Of a stretch of 64,000 nt of DNA, positions 33,614 through 44,627 are shown in pieces. The notes beneath the pieces were generated by a model. It was not told the DNA's origin. It worked only from the letters and a program-made list of their open reading frames with translations, and searched no databases. The translations under genes were made by a program, and so were the position numbers. The stretch is from Fulvia fulva (lineage: Eukaryota > Ascomycota > Dothideomycetes > Mycosphaerellales > Mycosphaerellaceae), in assembly GCF_020509005.1 (NCBI RefSeq), contig NC_063014.1, positions 930,001-994,000 on the forward strand, in the 5' to 3' direction. The stretch's first letter is position 1; the number at the start of each line of letters is the position of its first letter.

Positions 33614-34930
33614 CGACAATCATTTCCTCTATAGCGTCCTATATCCTACTACCCTATACGTCCTAGTCTACGCCTATTAGCTATATACTAAAGGGGAGCC
33701 GGGCCTAGTTAGATTCCCTCGCCGTAGCTAGTAGAGTACGTGGCCTCCCGTACGCCCTAGGTTACGTATCCTTTATATCGTTCTCGGCCCTAGGGCGCTT
33801 ATACCCGACCGCCGCTAGCTAGTTCCGGTATAGGCTAGCCTTACGGTCGCCGTAGAATCTTAGGGCGACGGTTCTGTTTGTGATTGCCTTGTTTTTCGCT
33901 AGTTTCCGCTATAGGCATTCCGTACTATACGATAGGTAGTACCCCGGACAGTTCGCGTACCGTCTCGTAGTCAATATATAGTCCCTAGATATATAGTCTC
34001 ATAGATAGTTCGAGTAGGCCTACTTGTTTATATACGTATAGGTTTAGTGTCTATACTATTAGCATTTAAAGTATTAGAGGACACGAAGGGATAAGGAGTG
34101 CTTTACTACTATCTTGAGGCTATATTGCTAGACTAGTCCTTGTTCTATCGCTAGATCCGCCGCTTTCGCGTCTTATAGCTATACTATTAGCGCCGAGGCC
34201 TTCTTACCTTCTAGCCATTTCCTATAGAGCCAAGTCGCCTTCTAGATTAGACAGTTAAGAGTGACCGGGTTGTCCTCTTAGAGAGCGCGTAGGTGACCTT
34301 AGTTAGTTAGGTCGAACTCCTTAGGTATATCGTAGACTAGGATCGTAAATTGCTTCGTTAAGACCTTCGCTAATGCCGTAACCTTAGATGCCTACTATAG
34401 CTATGCCTCTAGGTGCCTCCTAGTAGTAGTAGAGCTAGTATAGATCTATAGAGTGCCGTTAGACTATTAGTTCACTACGACTACCCCTAGTTAGTTAATT
34501 CGTTAGGCGAGCTCCTTATTCGATAGCTTCGTAACTTCGGCCTAGTCTTCCTTTACTACAATACGGATCGTAACTATATCGTACGTTAGGCGGGGGCCTA
34601 GTATCGATACCGCGACCGATGCCTAGCTATAGAGGTATTAATTCCGGGTGGCCTTACTAATCGCCTAGGACGTCGTCCTTATTTCTTATTGCCCTCGGTA
34701 ATACGACAGTATAAGCGCCGTACGTAGCTAAGTGATCATTACCTATAGAGACCGGTAAGGGAGCTAATCGTTAGTTTCTATACTTTTTACGTCCTCTATA
34801 AGTTGCTACTAGTTGTCTTAGGGGAGCTTCGCCTATAGAGCCGTAGGCGCCGTTAGTACCGTAGCCTAGGCTACTATTACCTAGGAGTTGCCTAATGTAG
34901 CTAGGCACCTCCGCGGCGTTTAGAGCTAAA
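33593..34930 (-). pseudogene. LINE-B2 ORF1 (gag-like, zinc knuckles)
   Basis: Homologous to LINE-B1 ORF1, with the zinc-knuckle array near 33890-34075 (TTRRYANCPGYYLSYSTEC is recognisable) and an FTILVYDIPKEFDLTN block near 34300-34350. It overlaps ORF2 at its 3' end. The start is approximate and stops are frequent. Confidence 0.72.
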
Positions 34931-35122
34931 GAAATAGGGTGAAGAGAGCTTCAAGCTGTCCAGATTGAATAAGGTAGAACTCCCTCAATCCTAGGGGTAG
35001 TGGCCTGCTTTATATATCGTTAGAATGGCCTTAATAAGAGCTTTCGAATGTGTCGTGTTTTAGGGCCCTTTCGAATGTGTCCACGGTGTTATAATAGTAT
35101 TGTGCCCTTATAAATATATATA

Positions 35123-35540
35123 TAAAGCAGTCCTAATTCCTAGCTTTACTACTAAGAGAAATAGATTGTCTAGAGTTAGTAGGACACTGTTCCTATTAAC
35201 TAAGAATCACTAGAGACTAGGAGACTATATCAAATTTAAGACTAGTCTAATTAAGAGGTAATAATTAAGCTGCCCTTACCCTAGTAAAAGATATATATGT
35301 TTATAACAAGTCGAAGTATATTAATATTGCCTATAACGCCATTAAGAAACTTTAGTAGAGGAGGCTTAATACTATTAAGTACACCCTAAGCTCTAAGATA
35401 GTTATAGACGGGTTTATAAAACCAAAGACTAGTTCCTACTTCTAGAGGTTTATAAGCTAGCTTGACCTATTATAAAAAGGTCCAAGTACTATTAATAGGA
35501 AGTGACTAGACTATAACCTCCTATACGAGATAAGTAGGAG
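35123..35540 (+). pseudogene. Copia3 RNase H, C-terminal end
   Basis: Begins KAVQSQFLALLLREI-like (Q as stop) and continues RGNNQAALTLVKDIYVYNKS (near 35249-35310), KYINIAYNAI, then IVIDGFIKPKTSSYF (near 35398-35445), the typical end of copia RNase H. TAGGAG at 35535-35540 abuts the LTR and is probably the end of the polypurine tract. Confidence 0.8.
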
Positions 35541-35776
35541 TGTTAAGATATAGTATCTTAAAGGGAGTTAATAATTAGGAAGTGATCTAGTAGCCTAAGG
35601 TATCTACGATGACTTAGCTTATAGAGAGATACCTTCTCTCCCCTTTAGCTTAGATAGATATCTAACATAATCAACACATTAGTTCCTAATATATTACTAT
35701 ATGCTCGTACTATTAGTTAGTTAAAGATTGATCTCTTACTCTACTCCGCTACTATTAAATCCGTACCTGTTTAACA
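35541..35776 (+). repeat. Copia3 3' LTR (236 bp)
   Basis: Runs from TGTTAAGATATAGTATC to CCTGTTTAACA. The same family gives the solo LTR at 21024-21258 and the scrap at 22353-22393. Its ends resemble those of the Copia1/2 LTR, but the interior is unrelated. Confidence 0.86.
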
Positions 35777-36010
35777 CTTTACTTAAATTAACTAACTTAC
35801 TCTTACTATAGTAGTAGTAATACTAAGGGCCTAATGTTACTACTATAGATAGAGGAGGTAGTTATAATAGGGTATACGCGATTTCATAGGAATTAGCTTA
35901 TTTACTCTAGCGTATAAGCTAAGGGGGTATATCGTGATCTAAGCGTATATATAGGTAATAGCCTATTATTAAAGCCTAAGGCTACGTACGCTAAGAATGA
36001 GATAACTAAT
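35777..36010. other. Unassigned segment between Copia3 and LINE-A2
   Basis: About 230 bp with no coding signal. A purine run AAGGGGG (35921-35927) followed by TATATCGTGA resembles a polypurine tract next to an LTR start, so this may be the 3' end of another old LTR element into which Copia3 or LINE-A2 inserted. I cannot confirm it. Confidence 0.3.
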
Positions 36011-36032
36011 TAGATAGATAGATAGATAGATA
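36011..36032 (-). repeat. (GATA)n tail of LINE-A2
   Basis: Five tandem TAGA units mark the 3' end of a minus-strand LINE, in place of poly(A). Confidence 0.8.
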
Positions 36033-37943
36033 TGTCATTAAGCTGTTGTAGTGCCCTTTGGCCTACATAGCTATACTATCTTGTTTTTGTATATATAGAG
36101 GGGAAACCGTATTAGTGAAAACCCCTCCTCCTTCCCGCCTGTCTTTTCCTACTCGTTGTCGTCTTAAATTTCCCTTATTAGGGGTACGCTAGTGTTATAG
36201 GCCTACCCTAATAGCTACCCTATCTATAACCCCCCTCGCTTCCGCCTCTTGTCTATCCACTCCTCCGTCTCGCTCGCGAGGCTAAACTGCTAGAGGTATC
36301 CCTACTATAGTATCTACCGAGAGATTCGGCGAATGTTACCTTTGTCCCTAATAATTGACTTATAGTCTCTCCTTCCCGCTTAGTGCCTCTAATTTCCCCT
36401 ACCTCTCGCCTACTACGGGTATCGTAGTAGTATATATTCTAGGTTTTACGGTAGGTAGCTACACTAGTAGGCTAGGCTATAGATGTCTAGTACGCGTCTC
36501 CTAAACAGGTAGGCCCTTAATCTAATATATTCGGACCTGATTTAGATCGCTATGCTTGCTTCGGCCCTTATTAGGTCCCTATATAGCTAGTAATTATGTC
36601 TCTAGAAGGCTCGGAGCGCTATCGGGCCTATTGTCTTAGGGGGCTTCCTTTTCTAGTCCTACTCCTATAGGTAGCTCGCTATCTATTCCGCTAGGCTTTA
36701 GGTCTCAGCCTTACTCCCGCCGGCCTAGCGAGTCCTACGCTCCTCCTCCTTTCGTGCTAGCTATTCGGTGCTTGTCTATACGGCCGTAAAGGTAGTAAGG
36801 TCATCCTCTTTTTGGCTTGTCCTATGTCCTACCCCTCTCCGGTAGCGGCTTTCTATCTTATTCTTTATCTCCTAGATCGTGGTTTGTACTAGGTAACCTA
36901 TCGTCTTTACCGCGTATTAAATTCTTATTCCCCGGATATACTAGCCGATTAGTAGTATTCCTATCTCTATTTCTACCGTACTTATTAACGTTGTCTTATA
37001 TACGCCTAGTACCCTACGTAGGTTGCCTACCTATGTCCTGTTTAGGGGTTGCTCTATCCGTTTCGGGATCGGCTTGACTACGCCTCCTATTCCCTAAATC
37101 TGTGCCCCGTATAATATAGCTAGTCTAACAATCGCCTTATACATTACTCTTGCCTTGTCGAATATTACTCCCTATATAGATGCCGTAAGCCTCTTTATCG
37201 AGGCTTTATTAACTTACGCTCGACTCTAGGCTTTCTTAATCTATACATTCTAGCTTAGCTTCGGGTCGAGCTAGATCCCTAGTACTCGTAGCTCCGCTAA
37301 TAGCTTGGTCTCGTAGCCTTAGATTCTTACCGCCGCCTTTATATTATAGTATATTCTCGCTTTACTAAAGTGTATAAGTTAGTACTTTTTAGGGGCGAAC
37401 CGGGCACTATACTTCTTTACCTACTCCTCGCATTTCTTATGCCTATCTTTAAGGAGGCGATAGTTCTCTTCTATCGAGTCTGACTAAGCTAGGATGTTTA
37501 TATCGTCTACAAACCCCGATACTAATGTTTACGGAGAGGTGAGTAGGGGGATTAGGTCCGACATAAGTATTAGAAATAGGATAGGGGAGAGAGTAGATCC
37601 CTAAGGTATTCTAGTCTCTACCTTTACCGGGTCGGACGTATACCTTCCTAGGACTAGGTATGTCGTCCGTTCCTAGAGAAAGGAGTAGACGAACGACGTT
37701 ACCTACTAGGGGATGCCTTTCTACTATAGGATATATATTAGCCTTTAGTATAAGACGTTATCGAAGGCCCCTACGATGTCGAGGGATAGTAAGGACGCCG
37801 CTCGGTTCCTACCGTAGTACTAGAGGGTCTGAATTTGCTCCGTAATTAGCTCTATTACTATTAGTGTCGATCGCTAGCTTCTTCCCCCTATCTATATTAC
37901 TAGGAGTACGTAGTTGTCCTCGGCTAGCTACGTAAGTCTCTAG
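36011..37943 (-). mobile_element. LINE-A2: 5'-truncated LINE-A copy
   Basis: Read on the minus strand it matches LINE-A3 from about 55925 to its 3' end. It contains the C-terminal half of RT: LDIVGAFDNVLYQRL-like sequence (near 37740-37790), the catalytic SGFVDDINIL (near 37490-37525, both Asp kept, unlike LINE-A3) and the downstream block VGNLRRVLGVYKTTL. The tail is a 22-bp (GATA)n at 36011-36032. The 5' break is at about 37943, where similarity to LINE-A3 stops. I could not identify the target duplication. Confidence 0.83.
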
Positions 37944-39090
37944 TAAGGAAGGAATCGTATTTAGTAAGCTAGCTACGAGATAAGGTAACAAGTCTTAACC
38001 GCGCTTTCCTACTTATCTAGTACTACCGTATAGCCTCGTTTCGAGAGGTTAGCCCGGAGCAAAAGCTTCCCTCTACGCCCTCCCTCCCTATTTACTCCTT
38101 AAGCCAATATCTACCTCTATAGGCCTAAGCCCTTTAGTACTCTCTATTAACCGATATACGTATCCGTCCTCTCGGGCTATATAGATAGTATTAGCCGTCG
38201 CTACTAGTATATACTACGCCCTAGGTTTTGACGCCCTTCGCGTTACCGTAGCCTATCTCTAGAAAGCGGCCGTCTATACCTCGTAGGTTTGCTCGGGGCA
38301 TATACTACGCCGGGTAGCGTACTCCTTACGTTTCTACCTACTAACTAATATAAAGTTCCTTATTACCCTACCCTCGATCCTCCCCGATTATAGGACTAAT
38401 CTACTCGTATTATACGTCTTTTCCCCGTCCTAATAGCCGTCTTTTCCTTGCTTAGGCTATCGTCTTTTCCTCGTCGTAATCTACTATACTAGACTAGGTG
38501 CGTTATATAGCGGGACAGGTAGTGCCTTAGGTAAAACCCTCGTTCCTATACCGGGTTTTTAATAGGCCCTTATAGGCTTCGTCGCGTGTCTACCTACCTA
38601 CCGTATTGCCCGCTAGCAAATACAAGATTGTTTCGTAGTCCGCTCGACGCCGTCGTATAGTCCGCTTAGTTGATATTCTATAGTGAGCTAGTCTAATATT
38701 CGTCGCTTAGCCCGCTCGGTTTACGGTCTCCGGAGGTGAAAATTCTATACTTATACTAGAGGTGTCCTGTCGAGCGTATAGGCCACGGTTCCGCGCCCTT
38801 CTTATACGTAGAAAGAAGAGGGACTCGCTCCCGACACGAGTATACGCTCGTCGGATAGTTTTCATACCCGTTTTGCTAGTAGTCCTCTGTTCGCCGTGGC
38901 TTCGCCTACGTTACGCGCCCGTCGCGCCTACGACGCTCTAGCGTAAGATTACTTAGCTCTCTCGTAGTAAGACGAGAGGTTCGTAGCCGATACTACGTAT
39001 AGGTAATTCTCGTCGTCGACCTTTTTGTATATATAGCTATAACTCCTACTACAGTATATTTAATATTACGAAACTCAAATTATCGATAGA
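37944..39090 (-). other. Unassigned block with a long minus-strand frame, unknown function
   Basis: This separates LINE-A2 from the pogo relic and matches nothing else in the window by eye. One minus-strand frame reads through with mainly TAG or TAA stops, including MKTIRRAYTRVGSESLFFLR (from about 38866), SIVDYDEEKTIAQARKRRLL (near 38490-38430) and TIYIAREDGYVYRLI (near 38190-38140). A second frame is also fairly open, because TGA is rare in RIP DNA, so openness alone is weak evidence. It could be part of another transposon or a captured host gene. I make no functional call. Confidence 0.3.
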
Positions 39091-39099
39091 TCTATATTA

Positions 39100-40460
39100 G
39101 GTCTATATTTCTAGAAATTTATATTCTCGTATCTAGCTATAATATACCCCTTTATATAACGAGTTTAGCAATAAGCCTACCCGGGCACGCATTTTATTCG
39201 TTACTAGTGTCGATTAAGAGTCGAATTCTTTTGTAGTTCGTAGTGTCTTCGACTCCTAAGGGGTAGAGTCCGGAGCTAGAGGGGTTAGCGTACGTAGCTT
39301 AACAACAAGCTTATCTATTACTACCTATAGATTGAATAGAACCAAACCAGCGCCTCTAAAGCTCGATAGGATGTTCTCCTGTCTAAATATAGCGTTATAG
39401 GCTACCCGGAAGGCGCGTAGGAACTCTACCTTATCGATATAAGTAATACGCTAGCGTAATAAGCCCGAGAGCTAAGTACTATATACCTTCTTCAAAGGCG
39501 AATAGCAACCTATATCTAATAGCTAGAGTAAGTACGAGGCGTGCGATAGTATATATAGGGCTAAGATCTTATATTCCTTATATAGATTCTAGAATGCCTT
39601 CGAACTATAGCTCTCGTAGCTATCGATAATAAGTAGTCTCTATATCCTAGTCGTACGAGCTATAGTATACTTCTAGAAATGCTCTAGCTACCGTATACCG
39701 AACTTATTGTTAGTCTAGCCGTTCTCTACTAGCCCGATTGTCTAGTCTAGACCCAAGTTGCCGTCTTAGTACTAGGTACTAATATGCTGTTTACCTATAA
39801 GGATAACGTAGGGTAGGAGCGCTATTCCGTCTATATAGATAGTCTTAATTACTATTGCCTATTGTCTATTGCCCTATTAAACGACCTTTCTCTTCCTACT
39901 ACGCCTTTCTAAACCCGTAACGACGCTCTAAGACGTAATAACACCTATTATAAACCCTATCTCGTCGAAGTTGTAGGTATCCTAGTTAAGGATACTATAC
40001 TTCTCCTTTATATTACGTATAAGTAAGAACTACCTCTCGATAACGTCTAGATCTTCTATTAGGGCTCGCTAACGATCGTATCTACGTGTTATATAAACCT
40101 TTAGCTTACGATACCGCCTAATAAACCTGTCTGTCTAATTAAGACTAGTAGGCTTAAGACCCTTCTCTTATAGTAATAAATCGGCTATTACTTATATACT
40201 AGCCTTTAATAGCGGGAAACCTCTAAGATCTAGCTCGAGTATATACTTAAGTATTACCCTCTCTTCTAGCTCTATAAGCTTCTTCGAATTAGGCTCGTAG
40301 TCACCCCGAGGAGGTCGTCTATTTAATCGATACCCTAGTATAGTTCGAGACGCGTCGTATACCTTTATAGTAAGTCGATTCGTAATTGTCGCGTCGCGTT
40401 TCGTAGCCTAGATAGCTAAGGTCAGTTTGGCCTCGTTTAAAGACAATATACGCTATAATA
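39100..40460 (-). pseudogene. Fot1/pogo-family DDE transposase relic
   Basis: Minus-strand translation gives the Fot1/pogo order. An N-terminal helix-turn-helix region starts near 40450 (LNEAKLTLAI, then RDATITNRLTIKVYDASRTI). A CENPB-like DNA-binding part follows (DRFIRRYRKLKVYITRRYD, near 40130-40075). The DDE_1 core has TYNFDEIGFIIGVI (near 39990-39945), LIIDSYESYSSKAF (near 39640-39600) and LLDIGCYSPLKKVYS (near 39525-39480), giving three Asp. The C-terminal part has KVEFLRAFRVAYNAI-like and SFRGAGLVLFNL-like sequence, then LRTLTPLAPDSTP. RIP stops interrupt it. The right end adjoins Gypsy2-B near 40536. I could not pair terminal inverted repeats. Confidence 0.8.
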
Positions 40461-40544
40461 GTAGTTATATAGCTATATCTATAGAAGTGGTATAGTTCTT
40501 AGCAAAAGTAGCCCGCTTAGTAGTATAGCCCGCTCGGTAGTAAA

Positions 40545-41131
40545 GCACGTTAGCGGTAATTAAGTTTCTTTAATAGGCGCTTAGTATACTAGTTACGTAT
40601 ACTAAGGTATACTAGGTCTCCGACTTCGTACCGTAGTATAATCGTTCTATACTTATTAGTCTATTTAGCTTACGATACTTATACTATTACTAGAGAGTCT
40701 CGTAGCTTATACCTAAGGTCTATTATACGTTATACGAATACATTTGTAGACTCTACGTCTAATCGCTATTTATACGGAAGTAGTTATTTAGGGAGATTAA
40801 GTTTAGTATCTATATAACGTAGGTTCTTACTAATGTTCGCTATAAAAGGACTTACGCTAGTCGTTTCGGAGACGTAGTCGTTTGTAGTAAACTCTATAAG
40901 TAGGAGCTAATCTAGCTAGTTATCCTAAGCGTAACTAGTAAACGTACGTAGGTACTATTCTATTATCTTATTAGTGTTCTCGCTTTGACTATTAGTCTTA
41001 GGGTAATAGCCGGTTAAGATCTTGCGCTTAATTTATAATAACTCGTAGAGGCGTCCCTAGAAGGCTAATACCTATTAAGGACTACGATCCGACGTAATTA
41101 TCTTTAGTAGACTATATTAGGAGAAGATATA
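40545..41131 (-). pseudogene. Gypsy2-B integrase, C-terminal part
   Basis: Aligns with Gypsy2-A 17470-18020 (for example GTACTAAGGTA-type and TCCGAC-type blocks near 40600-40625). It includes the Glu region of the catalytic core (near 40980-41010). It stops at the duplication ATTAGGAGAAGATATA, where LINE-B3 is inserted. Confidence 0.7.
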
Positions 41132-41146
41132 GATAGATAGATAGAT
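41131..41146 (-). repeat. (GATA)n tail of LINE-B3
   Basis: AGATAGATAGATAGAT on the plus strand continues out of the target duplication ending GATATA. Confidence 0.78.
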
Positions 41147-41201
41147 TTGTCATTCCCCTGTTCTAGGACCCTATCCGGCCTATATAGGTATATATCTATT
41201 G

Positions 41202-44200
41202 TTATATACAAAGGGAAACCCGGATAGGTAAAAACCCTTCCCGCCCCCGACTACTCCTTATCTAGATTAGCTTTCCCTCTAAACGTACGTAGTCTATATC
41301 ACTACCCCGTTAGCCCCCGCTCCTAGCCGGTCCCGTCGCGCTACGTCGTGTCCTCTCTTCCTACACTGCTCCTACTAGGCGGTACTATTCTAGCTAGCCC
41401 TTCTCTAGTATCTAGTTCGTAATACGCCGTAGGTCCTTAGCGTTATTAAGAAGTGCCTTAATCGTCCGGTTCCTCGCCTTTACTATCTACTCCCCCCTTC
41501 CTAGCGACTACCTCGGACAGACGAGGAGTGCGTGCCGTACGTTCTAGGAGCGATAGCCGTAGGGGTAGCTAGTATTCGTATATCCTAGAACCTTCCTCTA
41601 TAATAGGTACCCCTAGAGGCCGATATGTTCGCTTCGTAGTTAGGTTGCTATACTACTCTATACCCTCGTAAGGCGGTAGTAGATAAGCTTCGGGGGGTAC
41701 TTAACCGCGGATTTCGTAGCTAACTATTCCTTAGGTTGTCCCGCTAGCTAAGGGCGTCCACTATGCCCTACAACCTAGTTGTTCTACCTCTCTTTCTATA
41801 GTTACTCTATAAACGATTTCTTACCTTCCTATTATATTACTAGCTATTCGTCCCTTACCCGGTAGTTCGGCTCGTTTCCGGGTCGAATACCCTTATATAC
41901 TAGTCCTAATTTGCGGGCCCTTACGACTATACTAGCGATGACCTTCTATACTAGGTACTATACCGACTTACCTAAGTATAAGGTCTATAGTCCCTAGATA
42001 TATAGGTCGATCGGCGGTATAGCGGTCTCGTACTTAAGTATCCTCGTTAGTATCGACTTATATACCCCGGTGACCTTCCTTAGGCATTAGTTTTAGATCT
42101 TCGCTAGCGGCGCGACGAGTCCCTTCGATAGGTAGGCCCTCTCGCCTAAGGACTACACTTGGCTACTATAGGTAAGGACTGGCCGTATAATAGCCGTATA
42201 TAGAAGTCGTGACTACCGGAAGTCCGCCCCCTATATAGACGTAGTAAGCCTCTAGTATAATGCTATATTCTATTTAGCTTTCCGTAATATTACCTATACG
42301 TACTTCCTCTACCGTAGCGCCGGGTCTACCTATAGTCCGAGGATCCTAAGCTAATTTGCCGGGTTAGTCGTATGCCCCTATATCTAGATAGAAGTTTATA
42401 TATTATAGAACCGTAGCCGGCGCGTAAAGTATATTAGATTGTACTTTTCTAGGGCAAACCGAGCCCCGTACCTCCTAGCCTAGTCCTCGTAGATCTTGTG
42501 CTTCTCTTCTAGTAGCCTATAGTTCTCCTTAGTCGAGGAAGACTACGCTAGGATGTTTATGTCGTCTACGAAGCCGCTCGTAGCGGTGTTCTAGGATTCT
42601 AGGGCTAGGAGTAGCGTCGCTATAAAGAAGAGGAATAGAATAGGTGCTAGCGTTAAGCCTTACGGGATTCTAGTATAGACTACTTAAAATAGGCTTCTAT
42701 ACTAGCCGACTAAGATCGACGTACTACGGTTTTAGAGGTAGGACCGTACGAAGTTAATAAGCTACTTAGGGAGTCCTTTCGACCTTAGGATATAGAGTAG
42801 CCGCGGGTATAATACGTAGTCGAAGGCTCCCGATATGTCTAGGCTAAGTAAGGAAGCTACCTTGTCCCTATTCTTATACTAGATAGCCTTTACCTAAGAG
42901 GTGATAAGTTCTATCGCGGATAGCGTCGATCGCTATAGGCGCGTACCTATCTAGGTATCCGGGAGTAGGGAGTATTCCTCTACCGCCTCGGAGAGTCTCG
43001 TTATAACTAGCTTCTTAAGCGCCTTCCTAAGAGTGTTAAGGAGCGTAATTAGGCGGTACGACTTCACCTACGTATAGTCTTCCTTTTGCGGCTTACGTAG
43101 GACTACTATCGTCGATTGTTTAAAAGCTATCGGGTAGTATCCGGTCTATAGGTAGGCGTTAAAGACCGCTATAACTACTAGGGCTAGTTGATCTCTACAC
43201 TTCTTTAGTAGCTCGTTTAGGATCCTATCCGGCCCCGGGGCTTTCTTCGCCGGTAGCTTCCTTAGTATAGCGGCAACTTCTCCCTCGGACACCTCCTATT
43301 AGACCGCGATACTAGGGGCTAGGGGAGTAGAGCTATTTATATCGCTTAGATTAGCCTCGACTAGGAGCGGGAAGAACTTGCTAGCTAGTAGACGCGCCTT
43401 AGCCTTAGGGTCGCTAACCGGGCCACTAGGCGATTATAGCGCTAGGATAGAGAAGGAGGGGCCCTATATAGGGTCCTATCGGGCCCATTTCGCTAGCTTC
43501 TATATCCTCTCTAGCTTACCGGCGATTTCTTCTACTATAGCCCTCTAGCCGACTACTTTCTCCCTCTATATTATAGCTTTCTTCTATTAGTATGCCTCCC
43601 TATATACGTTCTAGGCCTCCTCGCTATAGCTACTCGTCTATACCCGGCGGGCTCTCCTTACTTCTCTTACTACCGTAGTATACTTCGGCGTCTAGTACGG
43701 TTTAGACTATATCGTTAGTTAGGTAAGCGGAACGTAAAGTAAGGTCGCTTTTCTTATTTCGTCTATTAACCCCTAGACTGCTTCGTCTATCTCGTCTTTA
43801 CTATTATATTGCTACTACGCGATCTAGACTAGCCTCTTAGAGTTATCGAGGTACGCCTAGATGTTGGCCTAGTAGGCCTTTCCCTAGTTTAGCTTAGGGG
43901 TTCTCGCTAGTATACGTTATATCTATATCGTAATAGAGGTCCTAACTAGCATATAGTCTAACGACGCCTCGAGTTTATGTTCAATCCTATAGTAGGTTAC
44001 CGTATAGTAGTAGCTATCTAAGATCTAGGAGAGGTCGATCGTACCTTAGAGTCCCCCTCTCTTCTAGGTGCCTAGGTCCTTCGGGGTATTAAGGGCAATT
44101 ACGTTGCTCGCTATTAAGTCGAGTACTTCGTCGGCTATAGGGTGCGGCTATATAAGGCTTTCCTAGGAAGGGTAGTATATATTGAAGTCTCCTACTACAA

Positions 44201-44627
44201 TGTAGCACCCTTGTCTCTTAAGCGTACTGTCTAGGTGTCTATAGACCCCTAGGTCGCGGCTAGACCTCGAGGCTAGCGGTTATATATATAGGTTGTGTAT
44301 TTAGGTACTACCTACGTAGAGGGAGGTAATATCGCCCCCGCCTTCTTCGTCTACGTAGTACACTACCTCCTAGTCGGATTCTAGTATGTCCTTACTAATA
44401 TAGAAGCACGTACGGGGTCTACCGTCGTCTCGTAGGCATGTCGTACAGCCTAGTGACTTGTAGGTTGTTAGTCTCTTATATTACGGGTTAATCTATAGCT
44501 CCTAGATTATAAGGACGTAGTAGACGCGCGGGTCCGCCTCGTATAGGAAATGGTTCTAGACTATATCCTTGCTATAGTCGACGTTATACTAGATAATACT
44601 AAGCGTGTCGAGGCTAGTTATTAGTAT
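41202..44627 (-). pseudogene. LINE-B3 ORF2: endonuclease, reverse transcriptase
   Basis: Frame from ATA (complement of 44625-44627; ATG in LINE-B2) to TAA (41202-41204). It carries the endonuclease GDFNIY block (near 44190), LDISGAFDYVLYPRLL (near 42845-42800), IPQGLTLAPILFLFFI (near 42670-42620; Ala where B1 and B2 have Val) and the FVDDINIL catalytic box (near 42575-42550). Interrupted by TAG codons. Confidence 0.83.

Larger units (their letters stand above)
30123..35112 (-). mobile_element. LINE-B2: Tad1-like LINE in inverted orientation to LINE-B1
   Basis: It is flanked by AATATATATA (30113-30122 and 35113-35122) in Copia3 RNase H. The (TAGATAGA) tail is at the left and the 5' end at the right. 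Sequence follows LINE-B1 closely in reverse over nearly 5 kb. Its 5' end holds two copies of GACACATTCGAAAG about 30 bp apart (near 35040-35085). Confidence 0.87.
15448..35776 (+). mobile_element. Copia3: Ty1/copia retrotransposon split by Gypsy2-A, LINE-B1 and LINE-B2
   Basis: Four plus-strand pieces, 15448-16639, 23719-24478, 29469-30122 and 35123-35540, read in order as integrase, RT N-terminal part, RT C-terminal part plus RNase H, and RNase H end, followed by a 3' LTR (35541-35776). Each break is explained by an insertion with a target duplication. Protein sequence and LTR differ from Copia1/2, so this is a separate family. Its 5' part would be left of the window, beyond Copia2. It is heavily RIP-mutated and must be the oldest element in this part of the stack. 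Confidence 0.85.

Noticed and set aside
36011..36032. Short tandem repeat as a possible CRISPR or centromere repeat
   Set aside because: Four-base units of 13-22 bp at the 3' ends of LINEs, with no spacers and no array elsewhere.
36817..37077. Open plus-strand stretch of 86 codons, with a near-identical one at 21577-21879 on the minus strand
   Set aside because: Both are antisense to the same part of LINE-A ORF2. Their similarity only reflects the repeat.
37809..37991. Open minus-strand stretch starting MLPYLVASLLNTIPSLLET
   Set aside because: It crosses the LINE-A2 break at 37943 and, inside LINE-A2, is in a different frame from the RT, so it is a chance overlap.
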